A stretch of 64,000 bases of DNA from Micrasema longulum (Eukaryota; Arthropoda; Insecta; Trichoptera; Brachycentridae): assembly GCA_022494885.1 (NCBI GenBank), contig JAGVSM010003641.1:1-64000 (forward strand), read 5' to 3'. The notes beneath the pieces are model-generated. The model did no database searches, had not been told where the DNA came from, and worked only from the letters and a program-made list of their open reading frames with translations. Positions 42,856 to 52,850 of this stretch are shown in pieces; position 1 is the stretch's first letter, and every line of letters starts with the position of its first letter. Both the position numbers and the translations under genes were made by a program.

Positions 42856-42989
42856 TTTGATTCTTGTAAATTTCAATTTCAATTGACGTACTTTATACGT
42901 TTATGTACATTACAAAAAATATATTCAAGGCATACATAACACAAAAAAAAATAGCAATACAATTTGAATGTGAAAAAATAGAAGATAAA

Positions 42990-43187
42990 AGAATCTAGAT
43001 CTAATAAAGATCTCACATTTACTTATATTTTCGTCCCTTTTAAAAACCATCACTTTCGATTTATCATCATTCATAAGCAAATCACTTTTCATGCCTACAT
43101 CGTAGACTATTCTTACCAAGAATTGCAGGTCGTCTTTGCTGCTAGCAAGAAGCACGGCATCATCAGCATGCAGAAGAGAAGAGACAT
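42990..43187 (-). mobile_element. LINE A, RT palm part after the YADD box (3' half)
   Basis: Minus strand: ADDAVLLASSKDDLQFLVR, DVGMKSDLLMNDDKSKVMV, FKRDENISKCEI. The RT box is HADD (43159-43170) rather than YADD. It ends at 42997, before YLGSMFTRD, so the element's 3' end is absent. It meets the next segment head to head. Confidence 0.8.
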
Positions 43188-43440
43188 AAAGAAATTGTGG
43201 ATGGTTTAATCGGAGTATGGAGTGAATGGTAACCTGACAAGGCCTGTTGCGTCACTGTACAAGGACAGCACAGCATATGTGAAGGTGAATGGGTTATTTA
43301 CATCGTGGTTTAACATTCTTAAAGGAGTCAAACAGGGGTGTGTTATGTCATCATGGTTGTTCAACTTGTACATCGATAAATGCATGGAAGAACTAAATGA
43401 TTTGAAAATGGGAGCAAAATGAGTGGTAAAACTGTTTTTG
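43188..43440 (+). mobile_element. LINE A, RT palm part before the YADD box (5' half, inverted)
   Basis: Plus strand: SEYGVNGNLTRPVASLYKD, TAYVKVNGLFTSWFNILKG, VKQGCVMSSWLFNLYIDKC, MEELNDLKMGAK. GVKQGC-MS-WLFNLYID is the RT motif that precedes YADD by about 30 residues. The frame ends at 43420, just before the position where YADD should follow. Confidence 0.8.
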
Positions 43441-44484
43441 ATATTCGTTCTACAAAATGAAGAGAAAAAAAGAAATATTTTTGGTACTGTTCAAATTAAA
43501 ACATGTCCTCATTATAACAATAAAACACTGTCAAAAAACTCTGTTTTACTGCAGAAGTCAGAAGGTTCACATAGACACTGGTGTATCGTTGTCGACATAC
43601 CTGCGTTTGATATTTATCAACTCACTAATATGCATTTTTTATTTTCCCTAAAATACTGTCGAAACTGTTATTAAAATTTAGTATTGTCCAAATATTAATA
43701 TGGTCCTCGAACCATTAAGTTTGGTAACCCCTGCAGGCTTATATTCTGTCACAATTTCGAATCGTAAGTTCGGTGGTTCGTCATGTATCTATCTCACTCC
43801 AACGCATACAAAACCATATTTCGCTCTCGTTCCCTTTCATACAAAACGAATAAATTTACGAAACGAATTAGTTACGGAACTTATTCCGGCCTTAGCCACC
43901 GATCAAGTCTTCTTTAATAAATGAAATGCTTGACGTTCAATTCGGCGTCTTCATAAATTATTATCTTTCGCTTAAAATCAATAACTCAACTTTAGTACGT
44001 AGTTTGAATAGAGTCATTTATGATATTATATTGAATGTCGATTACTAGCTGCTATTGACTCTCTTCACCCCTTAATATAGGGGAAACTACGTTGAAATAC
44101 ACAAATAGGGATGCAATAGCAAAGTATAACAATGGGTGTCTGTGTTATGTAATAAATGAAAAAAAACCTTTTAAGGGATTTTTAATTTTTATTTATTATT
44201 TTGAATGCTCTGAAAATAGTCCGTAACACATTGCAAGGAGAGGAAAGAAAAAAAACCCGTGGTTCCACTGTAAGTTCTTTTTCAAAATTATCATAAAGTT
44301 CCGTTGTTATGTTACTAATAATACAATATTTTATGTAACGTTTTTTTTATTATTGTGACTTAAAAAACAACGCCAGTCAGATTTTTAAAAATATGACTGC
44401 TTATTTATTTATTATATGTGCCCAGAAGACTTTTACATGAGAGGCATAAATTGCGATTTAAGCATTTCATTACAAAAGTTAAAA
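43441..44484. other. No gene recognised
   Basis: Frames of 64-83 codons at 43423-43924 have no recognisable motif. The rest is AT-rich. Confidence 0.35.
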
Positions 44485-44850
44485 GAGTAAAGGAAAAGAG
44501 CTGAAACCTTTAACATGTGGGTGAGATTCATCCAGCTGAACTAATTCACCTACTAGGCAACTTTACAAAAGTCAACAGATGGAATAATTGAGAAAAAAAG
44601 GATGTTAAAACATAGGCAGGATGATGAATATTACACAGTGTGTAAAGTGGCCACTTAAACCAGCGAATGACAGGTCAAAAGCCCTGTAAATGCCTAGACT
44701 TTAATATTCCCATTTCAAAAATGTTTTCCCTCTCCGTTGAGACATATTTAAATATTGATAAGTCCCTAGGGAGGAAACCCAGCCAGTCTCCAAGCATTTG
44801 GATATTCTCAAAACATTGTTGTATGATGATTTCTTTTGAGAATTGTAAGA
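44485..44850 (-). repeat. Foldback family E, right arm with part of loop
   Basis: GAGCTGAAACCTTTAACATG, GGGTGAGATTCATCCAGC, CACCTACTAGGCAAC, then directly CTTTACAAAAGTCAACAGATGG, split as AAAAGTCAACAGATGG, and the arm ACACAGTGTGTAAAGTGGCC, GACAGGTCAAAAGCCCTG, ending AGTCCCTAGGGAGG and AGTCTCCAAGCATTTGG. The loop order shows a rearrangement. Confidence 0.75.
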
Positions 44851-45604
44851 ACTTTGGCTACTTTGAAAATAAATTATTTTCAATGTTTATTTTGTAAATT
44901 AATTTAAACAACTTGAAATTTTCTTAAAACTGAAAACTTAAACAATTTTCCTAGACTTGTATATTCCCAAATATTAAATAGCATAAAATTGGATTTATTT
45001 CTTTGGACAAAATTCTTAATAATTCGAAACAGAAGAAATGAATTCATCCAAGTAATGTTAAAGTCAATCGATTATATAAATTAATCTTATTTTACGACAC
45101 AACTTGTGATGCACATAACCAAATACAAACATTATAAACTCAAGTATAAAATGAAATAAATTATGGAACAAATTATTTATTTCCCGATAATGAGTATCTA
45201 TAGGCATAAGTGCACACTTGAGGTGATAAAAAAATGTAACTGCTGTTTTAAAACAGTTACTCTTCCGAAACACCGAAAACTGTTTAACAAAAATAAATCT
45301 AATGGTTTAAAATAGAATAAAAACTTAATTACCAAGCGCAGAAGTAATTTTAAATAATAAAAAATTCGCTTACACTCCGAGCTCACATCGTTTAAAAACA
45401 ACTGCGTTTTAAAGAAACACTGTAAATTTTACTAGGGTGTTGATTTTTACGTTTTTGACCTATCCATCTAAATTTCATTCACTATTATCGAAATTTACAT
45501 ACAGTAATTAGGCACAAAAGCGCACAGTTTCTTTAAAATTCCGACTCTGCCGTTTGTATAAAAGGAATGCCAAGTTTACTAAGCGGCTCAATCATATTTA
45601 TTTT
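44851..45604. other. No gene recognised
   Basis: AT-rich; several 60-70 codon frames on the minus strand overlap each other and show no motif. Confidence 0.4.
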
Positions 45605-46095
45605 TTTTTCAACAGAGAGCGAAAACATTTTTGAGAAGGGAATATGGAAGTCTAGGCATTTACAGGGCTGGTCTAAGTGACCACTTTACACACTGTGTAA
45701 CATTCACCATTATGCTCATGTTTGAACATCCACATTTCCTCAACTCTTCCATCTGTTGACTTTTGTGAAGTAAAAGAGCTGAAACCTTTATCACGTGGGT
45801 GAGATTCAGAAAATTGGAAAATTGTTTTCAGGCGTTGCCTAGTAGGGTCAGCCGGATGAATCTCACCCACGTTATAAAGGTTTCAGCTCTTTTACTTCAC
45901 AAAAGTCAACAGATGGAAGAGTTGAGGAAATGAGGATGTTCAAACATGGGCAGAATAGTGAATGTTACACAGTGTGTAAGTGACCACTTAAACCAGCCAA
46001 TGACAGGTCATAAGCCCTGTAAATGCGTAGACTTCCATATTCCCTTCTCAAAAAACGTTTTCCCTCTCTGTTGAAATAAATTTAAAGGCTCAACT
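45605..46095. repeat. Foldback family E, two-armed copy
   Basis: Left arm from TTCAACAGAGAGCG to CTCAACTCTTCCATCTG; it lacks TTATGACCTGTCATTGGC. Loop: GCTGAAACCTTTATCACGTG, GGTGAGATTCAGAAAATTGG, GTTTTCAGGCGTTGCCTAG, then GGATGAATCTCACCCACG, so the loop itself is a second inverted repeat. Right arm to CCCTCTCTGTTGAAATAAAT. Confidence 0.85.
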
Positions 46096-46654
46096 TTAGT
46101 GTAAGCTCCCATAAACAATGTAAGTAAAAAAAGACTGCCTAATATACGCACGCATTCAATTGACAATTTCTTGTATCTACTTTACTGATAATATAACGTG
46201 GGTAATGTACATTGAATTAAATGTTAGATTAATAATTAGGTACAAATAATACGCATATAATCCGAACAGAAACATAATTATAGGTATAAATTAAATTATT
46301 TTTTATAAATTTAAAGGTCTCTATTTGCATTTAATAAAAGTTTTTAGCTAAAAAATATTTATGTTATTCCATAAAATAAGGTTCCTTTAAAATACATTTT
46401 ATAATAATTTTAAAAATTAAAAAACGTTTTATATAATTAGTAATATTTTTTTCTTAATTAACAAAAATTGAGCAACGGAAAAAACTTTCATATTTTTTTT
46501 ATTCATAATATAAAATTTAATGCGATAAGGGAAATGGGAAGCAAAAAAATAAATTATTACTTAAATTGAGATTTTTTGGGGGGAAAGGGCGTTGTCAACT
46601 GCACTAAACTGTTTTTTTTAAACGTCTTCACGAAACAGCTAAGTTTGTGAAACA
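46096..46654. other. No gene recognised
   Basis: Very AT-rich; a G-rich word TTTTTTGGGGGGAAAGGGCG near 46573 has no match elsewhere. Confidence 0.4.
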
Positions 46655-46890
46655 TTAACTATTGCTGATATTTTTAGAGATGTCTAGTTCACACAACTTT
46701 ATTATACAACCAACCCACGTTAGCAAGTACAATATTTTGTCAATTGTTCCACCTTTCAGGAAAACAGGAATATTATTATCAACCTGAAAATGTTCCATCT
46801 TTGCCTTCAATTTTGGACACAGTGGAGCATAATATACACATGGTGGGCATCCGTCTTTATGATGATAGTTTTTCACGCCAGCGCGAGAAA
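46655..46890 (-). pseudogene. COX7A-like sequence (cytochrome c oxidase subunit 7A), probably pseudogene
   Basis: Minus strand. The frame reads VKNYHHKDGCPPCVYYAP, LCPKLKAKMEHFQVDNNI, PVFLKGGTIDKILYLLTWVG, IIKLCELDISKN and a stop. PKLKA-M--FQ-DN-IPVFLKGG--DK-LY followed by a hydrophobic segment is the pattern of COX7A, a small inner-membrane subunit of respiratory complex IV made with an N-terminal mitochondrial presequence. Upstream, the same frame meets a TAA near 46904 without an ATG, and the ATG at about 46907 lies in another frame. The C-terminal half of the membrane segment is short. It could be a second exon of a real gene, but no good acceptor was found, so a retrocopy or decayed paralog is more likely. 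No introns are visible inside. Confidence 0.5.
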
Positions 46891-47689
46891 TTTAAAGGCG
46901 CCATATAAACGTAAGCTATAAAAAACATAGAGATAGTCAATTTTATAGTTACAAAATCTGCCGTGATGTATATTCGAAATTGTTAAAAAATCTCCCCATG
47001 ATTAGAGTTATTATGAGAAAACAATATATATTTCGATTTTACCCTGGTAAAATTCATTTTAGTTAGGGGTTTGTTGAAGAATGCGAATCGAAGATATTTT
47101 GGTAACAACGATAGACCGGTGGATATTCTGAAAGTTTTTTTTTTGATGAAACGTTTTCCTTTTCTGTTGCAATAAATTTCTACCTTGAAAAGGAAACCGT
47201 TTTACTAACGCAGTTTGTTGTTTTAATTATGCAAGTCTTTTGACAACAAATGTCATGTTTCAAGTGGTATTATTTCTTCACTTTTCAATCACACTCGAAT
47301 AGTAGGTCTATTAAAATCCTTGAAATCCCTCCTAGATACACCCTTACCTCATTTGTCTGTTGTAGAGAGATATGTATTAATGTAGCAAATAATAGCTCCT
47401 GTAAATGCAGCGGAAGACTACTTTCTTGCAAATGGCGTGATTAGAATGAAAGTCAGGATAGCACGAACATCTCGTACATAAATGTTGCCGAACCGGTTAA
47501 TCTGACTTTCATAATATCTTTTATACAGGGAAAACAAAAGGTACATGAACATTTGCATCAAACTACTTTTTTTTTAATTTGTGCTAGCAGGTATATTTAC
47601 TTGATTTAATTGAAAAACACCTGAAACATTTTGTTTATTATTTACAGATATGTACATATAAACATAGGGATAACATTTATTGACTACGG
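46891..47689. other. No gene recognised; short E-like ends
   Basis: 47135-47185 (GAAACGTTTTCCTTTTCTG, TTGCAATAAATTTC) resembles an outer end of family E. A 64-codon frame at 47250-47444 is unrecognised. Confidence 0.35.
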
Positions 47690-48129
47690 AGACAGCTTAT
47701 AGTGACACTCACTATAAGCTGTCAGTGTCTTCATTGAAGTTATGATTATTTTCTATCAGATGATTTGCAGAGCGGAAAAACTAAAAGAAACTTTAATATT
47801 AGAGTAAAAAAACACTTACGATTCTTAAATATTAATAATTTTTCTGAATTCGCAAATCTTCTGATAAAAATTAATCATAACTTCAATAAAGACACTGGAT
47901 TGAAAGTACTTCATGTTGAAAATAAAATATTAAAATTAGACAACTTAGAAATCTTAGAAATTAAAAAAGCGATTCATAATAAGAAAACAATAATTAATAA
48001 CCGAATAAACAATATTTCTTTTAGTTCTCTTCTGTCTTACTTCGAAAATAGTGATATCAAATTACCATCCGTGTAAGGAAAAAACGACGTGATTTATTGG
48101 GTCCACGTGTAGTATTTATTTTTAATTTT

Positions 48130-48323
48130 TTTTTTTTTCATTTTTTTTTTTCATTGCACCACAACAGGCCAGAAGGCCCAATTACAGTGGTGAATTACAT
48201 TACAGAACAACCAGGCTTGAGAAAAATCACATTTTAAATTTTAGTGTTCTCACCGGGAATCGAACCCGGAACCTTCCGTGCGTGAGTCAAGCGTCTTGAC
48301 CACTACACCACGGAGGCCGCCAA
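48130..48323 (-). mobile_element. SINE A, full copy nested in PLE family 2
   Basis: Tail: T-rich 48127-48152. Body and head in reverse: CACCACAACAGGCCAGAAGG, CACAGTGGTGAATTAC, CCAGGCTTGAGAAAAATC, GAATCGAACCCGGAACC, TTGACCACTACACCACGG. The head is nearly identical to that at 10970-11034, so this family may have moved rather recently. Confidence 0.85.
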
Positions 48324-48376
48324 TTAGTGAACATGATAAAAATAAAAAAGGAATCAATTCATTAGTTACGTAAACC

Positions 48377-48410
48377 TTGACGAAGAAGCTTGTTTGCTTT
48401 AAAACCGGTC
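48377..48410 (+). ncRNA. Hammerhead-ribozyme-like core, PLE family 2 (degenerate)
   Basis: TTGACGA (expected CTGANGA, first base changed), stem II AAGC/GCTT with loop TTGTTT, then TAAAACCGGTC. The expected GAAA has lost its G. Helix III is the loopless palindrome ACCGGT, then C as the cleavage base. Likely inactive. Confidence 0.45.
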
Positions 48411-48430
48411 GGCGGAAAAAAAAAATAATT

Positions 48431-48579
48431 AAAAATAATTAGTGGTGAATAACAAAGTTGTTTCATTTATTTTATTACAAGAATTAAAATTCATATCACA
48501 TACATTTTGCGGTATTTTTCATAAATTCAAGGTTGAATTATGCATTCAACAATCGTTTTTTCCTTACTCTTTATAAGCC
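48431..48579. other. No gene recognised
   Basis: AT-rich flank of the PLE. Confidence 0.3.
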
Positions 48580-48985
48580 TTGTCTTTTTACTGATAAAAA
48601 TATGAGGTTTACATCGAAGCTCATTATATAACGCCGGATGCAGTATTTCCGGTTAAGGCGCTACCGCGATATTCCACAAAGTTAGAAATAATCGATATTA
48701 TCTATGAAGGAGGCGGCTCTTTTCATCCATTTTCCCGGCTCGTGATCCTACCCTACATACGAGTATAAGCCTCAGCCGACACTGACGTGCTAAAGCGGCC
48801 CGACTAGCGTCTGAGTTAAACAACTTTAAGGCATTAAGGTGATTTATAACTGCATATCCATTTATACAGAATAAGCGAATAAGCCACATGTGCGGCCACG
48901 GGTTTAGATAGTCGGTGCGCTGAATGCACATTTGTGATAAAGGTCGGGGTAATATCCTCCAGTTCACAGCGCTTCAAGTTACTTA
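48580..48985. other. GC-richer island with unrecognised 89-codon minus frame
   Basis: 48698-48967 is open on the minus strand (MNWRILPRPLSQMCIQRTDY at its start, RAALARQCRLRLILVCRVGS near its end). Base composition is clearly above the surroundings. I do not recognise the product; Pro/Arg/Leu-rich frames of this kind often come from retroelement or repeat sequence. Confidence 0.3.
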
Positions 48986-49434
48986 AATTCATCTAAGAAA
49001 TATTATATACAATATGCATATTTGCTGACTAAAATTTTAAATATGAATAAATATATAAACGCAATATTATTTAAAAATAAGGAAGCGATTACATACAAAT
49101 ATTTTATGACGAGATTCAGATTTTTAAAACGTGAATGTGTTTGTGCGTCACACCACCTCCTCCGAGACGGCGAGTCGTAGCGACGTGAAATTTAGATATG
49201 TCGTTCTAGATAAAAATTTTAGTACAACTGTTATACTTTTGAGTCTAATTCAACTGGACCTCTACTCGATTCAGACTCGATTTTTCAAACTTTAGAACGA
49301 ACACGTAAAATGCCATTTCTAGATTGACCGCTATATTTTTGTCCCAAAATTTTGATCATTTGAATCTGAATTTTACCTAAGATTTCAAACGTATTTTTAA
49401 AATATAAGAACTCATTAGTAATTATACCATTGAC
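48986..49434. other. No gene recognised
   Basis: AT-rich; nothing recognised. Confidence 0.4.
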
Positions 49435-49600
49435 TTGGATATGATATTTCATAGTCCCTGGGCTGGTACCTGAAGCGTAAAACTAATCATCTTACCTGCA
49501 TGTAACAAAAATTATCAAGATATGCTACGATTGGTGTACCAATGCAGTACCCTATGCACCATAATGTTCGGAAAGGAAATTATGATGACGATAATACCTC
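49435..49600 (+). mobile_element. SINE B body
   Basis: GATATTTCATAGTCCCTGGG, CTGGTACCTGAAGCGTAAAA, ATCATCTTACCTGCATG, CGATTGGTGTACCAATGCAG, GTACCCTATGCACCAT, GATGACGATAAT tail. 5' head absent. Confidence 0.75.
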
Positions 49601-49764
49601 CAAAAATTCGGACATACAAAAACATTGTTTTTTATGTTTTGTTTGTTCTGTTTCTTTTATATATTTTTGACTTTATTAAATTTAATGATGGCTTAGGCCA
49701 AAAATTTAGTAAATTCATAATTAATCATATTATAAATGCAAAAACGTGTTTTGTCTATTTATCT

Positions 49765-50225
49765 GTGATTTCGTCACGACGCAACGGAGCGACCGATTGA
49801 CGTGTTTTTTTTTGCATAGGAAAAGCCGCAGATACGAAAAACGAAATACACATCTTTTTACACCAAAAAAAAATCCTTTTAAATTCTTCTTTCGCGTCAC
49901 AAAGAAGTGACCGAATGACGAGATTTTAGAGAGAATAGACGAAAAGCTAATAAGCGTCAAAAGTTATTTTTCATCCCGAAAAAAACGCCTCACTCCCTCA
50001 GGGAAATTCTAAGTGGAGAAAATAATTCATATTAAAACAGTATAATGATGCTATGTTGAAAAAAATAAAGGATCGTTGTATTTTTTTGCATAGCGACAGT
50101 TCGAGTGCCGGCAATCGATCAGGCTACTTTTTATTAAAAAAAAAAAAAAAATATTAATTTCTCCTATAAGGTATAAGGGCAAATACGAGCGAAGCCACGG
50201 GTAAAAGCAAGTAAATAATAAAGGC
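49765..50225 (+). mobile_element. Dispersed repeat P, typical insect CACGACGCAACGGAGCGACC element
   Basis: TCGTCACGACGCAACGGAGC, GACCGATTGACGTG, then a related second block TTCGCGTCACAAAGAAGTGAC, split as GCGTCACAAAGAAGTG, GACAGTTCGAGTGCC..., GGCTACTTTTTAT and the end GCAAATACGAGCGAAGCCACG-like, GGGTAAAAGC. From memory this is a sequence type common in insect genomes as the 3' part of RTE-like LINEs or their derivatives; no coding part is present. Confidence 0.45.
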
Positions 50226-50751
50226 GCAACAAGCATATGATTTTATTAATCGAATTTATTTTAAATGTTGTCAAAAATTGTTTCTTGAAACCGTTATTTT
50301 CGCTAGTAGTTTGATAGTCTTTTTTGTGTGTTTAATTGAAGTAAAACGTATGAATTATTTTCATTGTTTAAGTCGCGTGTTAAATTTGAATACTATTATC
50401 TAAGCATTCTTAACTTGTCATGACGGGTGTTTTGGGTTTAATACACGGCAAGGTAAGGGTTACATTTCCAGGGGAAATGATGACAAGACGGCATATCGCG
50501 GCGATGTCATTATTATGAACAGACATGTCATCACTACAATGCTGACATTACCGTGACACTATCGTAGACAGGTGGCATTAGAAATCACTATACCGTGATG
50601 AAGCGTGACTGAAGTTGCCGGATTCTTCTCCTAGAACCTGGAATACTGAATCTTCACTGATGTTCTGTGACATTATCACATGTATCTTTTTCCGGAATAC
50701 CACACTCGTATATAAACTTGATAAAGTTTAAAATATTTTTTTTATTTCTTT
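50226..50751. other. No gene recognised
   Basis: A richer stretch at 50410-50660 contains repeated ATGTCAT and GTGACA words of unknown origin. Confidence 0.3.
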
Positions 50752-50820
50752 TTCAAAGTCATTATCATCATTCCCCTTTCCGAAGCAAGTGGTGCACTGG
50801 GCACTGAATATGCAAACTAA
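50752..50820 (-). mobile_element. SINE B tail fragment
   Basis: CATTATCATCATTCCCCTTTCC and AAGTGGTGCACTGGGCACTG match the 3' end of SINE B in reverse. Confidence 0.6.
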
Positions 50821-50864
50821 ATGCAGCGCAACTCGATCCTGTGATTATTACATGAACATCTATT

Positions 50865-51190
50865 ATATTCTATTCTGTTCAGTTCTGTTCTTTTCAATTT
50901 TCTTCTGTTTTATTTTACTCTATTATGATTTATGCTATTCTATTCTGTTACACTATTTTATTTCACTTTATTTTATTTTGTTTGAAATAATTAAATTATG
51001 TTTGGTTTTATTTTATTTTATTTTATTTTATTTTTTTTTCCATTTTATTTTATTTGATTTAAATTAATTTAATTTAATTTAATTTAATTTAATTATTATT
51101 ATTATTATTTATTTATTTACCTTATTTTGTTTTATTTTGTTTTAATTTATTTTATTTTATTTTTGTATTTTATATTTTATTTTACTGGTA
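50865..51190. repeat. Long TTTTA/TTCTA-type simple repeat
   Basis: Runs of TTCTATTCTGTT, then ATTTTATTTTATTTT, AATTTAATTTAATTT and ATTATTATTATT. The 92-codon frame through it is low complexity. Confidence 0.9.
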
Positions 51191-52011
51191 TAAAATAAGT
51201 CGTACCCGTGTACTTAAAGCAAATTGTTCAGTAAAATTTATTCGTAAAGGTTGTAAACTTGTCATGAAATACGTCGTAACGTATTTACTGTGCGCCTCGA
51301 TACAGTTTAAAAATGCTCTTAAAAACAATAAAATTTATATTAATCTTAAGATACAGCAATTTCAAAATGTTAAGAGCCACTGGATTTATTGTAGTGACTT
51401 TAAAGTAAAATATATAAAGTTGCAATTAAAATTATGTATACTTTTTCTACGTCAACTAAACATGTTTTATTGGGAATTTAAAATCATTATTCAGAGTTCG
51501 TTAGCTTATTTTTACATTAATATATTAATTTGGGTATTAATTATAATATTGTTATTACAGACACGAATAAATTACGGGATCCAATTTCATAAAATAAACA
51601 CATTTTTGTCCTTTTTAATGAGCTGTCTTCTAAGTTTTACTTGAAGACTTATGACTTATGATTTATGCGGTGTGCGGTATATGGTGGGCACTCTGTTAAA
51701 ATACATATTTACATATTGTTAAGCATTACTATTAAATTTATTGAAAAATTAAATATACATAAGGGTTGATTTACAAATATGTATAATATTGTATTACTCA
51801 TTGCTCATTCTACCAATTACTATTATTAAACTTTTTATTATAAAACTCCCTTCTCTAAACCATTTTCCCTCCCTGTTGTAAAAAATCCACTATTATTTAA
51901 AATAATAAATTTTACATCACAATAAGCTGGAAGGCCCAATTATTACAGTCGTAAATGACATCAATAATTATACCTACACATACCTAGTAGATATGTTGTT
52001 ATTGTTATTGC
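51191..52011. other. Unassigned; 126-codon frame and two SINE/E traces
   Basis: A frame at 51264-51644 starts with ATG (MKYVVTYLLCASIQFKNALK) and is hydrophobic near its end, but has AT-driven composition (I, L, K, N) and no homolog I know. 51845-51885 carries an E-like CCTCCCTGTTGTAA end. 51905-51965 (CATCACAATAAGCTGGAAGG, CCCAATTATTACAGTCG) is a SINE A 3' fragment. Confidence 0.35.
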
Positions 52012-52618
52012 AGAATATGTGTATTCGTTATATCTTTGATCTTCGCAAATTTGACCACATAACCGAGTATTGCACGCAACTACACTGGCTCAGTATCAGG
52101 CATAGAAGAAACATTCACAATATTTTAAATCGTCCCACTTCACCTGTTTATCTGAGATAGCTCATCCAACCTCTTTCACAACACGGACTATCTCTTCGTT
52201 CTAGTAACGAGAGAACCCTTTTAATACCCTGTCATCGCTCTAATTTTCTTGCCTCCTCTTTCACAGTAGTAGCCGCTCGATTGTGGAATAACCTACCCAC
52301 TAATGTTAGAGACGCCCTTCTTTATTTACATTTAAATTAAGAATAAAATGTCACTGTCTAAATATTTAAATTGTTCCTTTATCCTTCTTCTTTCCTTCCC
52401 ATCCCCTCTCCTCTCTTTATAGTATAGTGGTAATTTTTTTAAATATATATTTTTATTTTGTTATTGTATAAAATTGCAAGATTCAATATCTAAATGTATT
52501 TATTATTTTCTCAAACTGAACGGTTTGGGTAGGTAGGAAGAAATTGCCTTAAGGCAATATGCCCGCCCTCATATGTATATATATTGTATATGTATATAAA
52601 GTGTCAAATAAAAAAAAT
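52012..52618 (+). mobile_element. LINE B, longest copy
   Basis: Reads MCIRYIFDLRKFDHI, TQLHWLSIRHRRNIHNILNR, PTSPVYLR, a stop, then QHGLSLRSSNERTLLIPCHR, SNFLASSFTVVAARLWNNLP, TNVRDA. LHWL, RH/RN and WNNLP identify the end of a CR1/jockey-type ORF2. The 3' UTR matches 14480-14773 and 57553-57870 (TTCCTTTATCCTTCTTCTTT, GAACGGTTTGGGTAGG, GCAATATGCCCGCCC) and ends in AATAAAAAAAATAA. Confidence 0.8.
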
Positions 52619-52769
52619 AATAAATCTGTCAATCTTTCAAACTCGTTTTGTAATCCGTTTATAAAATTTAAATTATATATCTTCGAATAGTTTACTGATA
52701 TATTTGAATTTAGCGAGTATTTTCAATTGTTCGGAAATACTGGGCATAAAAATATTAAAATAAATTTTG

Positions 52770-52850
52770 GCAAAGAGGGTTCAAACCTTGGATCTTGGAC
52801 CGTTAGTTTGTGATACTAGGCGTGACTATAACTCACTTTAAATTACAACC
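52770..52850 (-). mobile_element. SINE D head fragment
   Basis: GGGTTCAAACCTTGGATC, TTGGACCGTTAGTTTGTG, GGCGTGACTATAACTC. Body mostly lost. Confidence 0.5.

Larger units (their letters stand above)
47690..48430 (+). mobile_element. Penelope-like element family 2, GIY-YIG end, split by SINE A
   Basis: Open frame to 48076: QSGKTKRNFNIRVKKHLR, NNFSEFANLLIKINHNFNK, DTGLKVLHVENKILKLDNL, EILEIKKAIHNKKTIINN. The (YIG)QSGKTKRNF-R-KEHL start, the FA-HL---H-F middle and the E-leading block fit the C-terminal half of a PLE/GIY-YIG endonuclease. The YIG part itself is lost at the left, where a hairpin (GACAGCTTATAGTG against CACTATAAGCTGTC, 47692-47732) interrupts it. After SINE A the element resumes and ends with the hammerhead-like motif at 48377. 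Confidence 0.6.

Noticed and set aside
50410..50660. Repeated ATGTCAT/GTGACA words as a tandem array or regulatory cluster
   Set aside because: Spacing is irregular and no periodic unit could be defined by eye.
50789..51067. 92-codon Phe/Leu-rich frame
   Set aside because: It reads through a TTTTA-type simple repeat.
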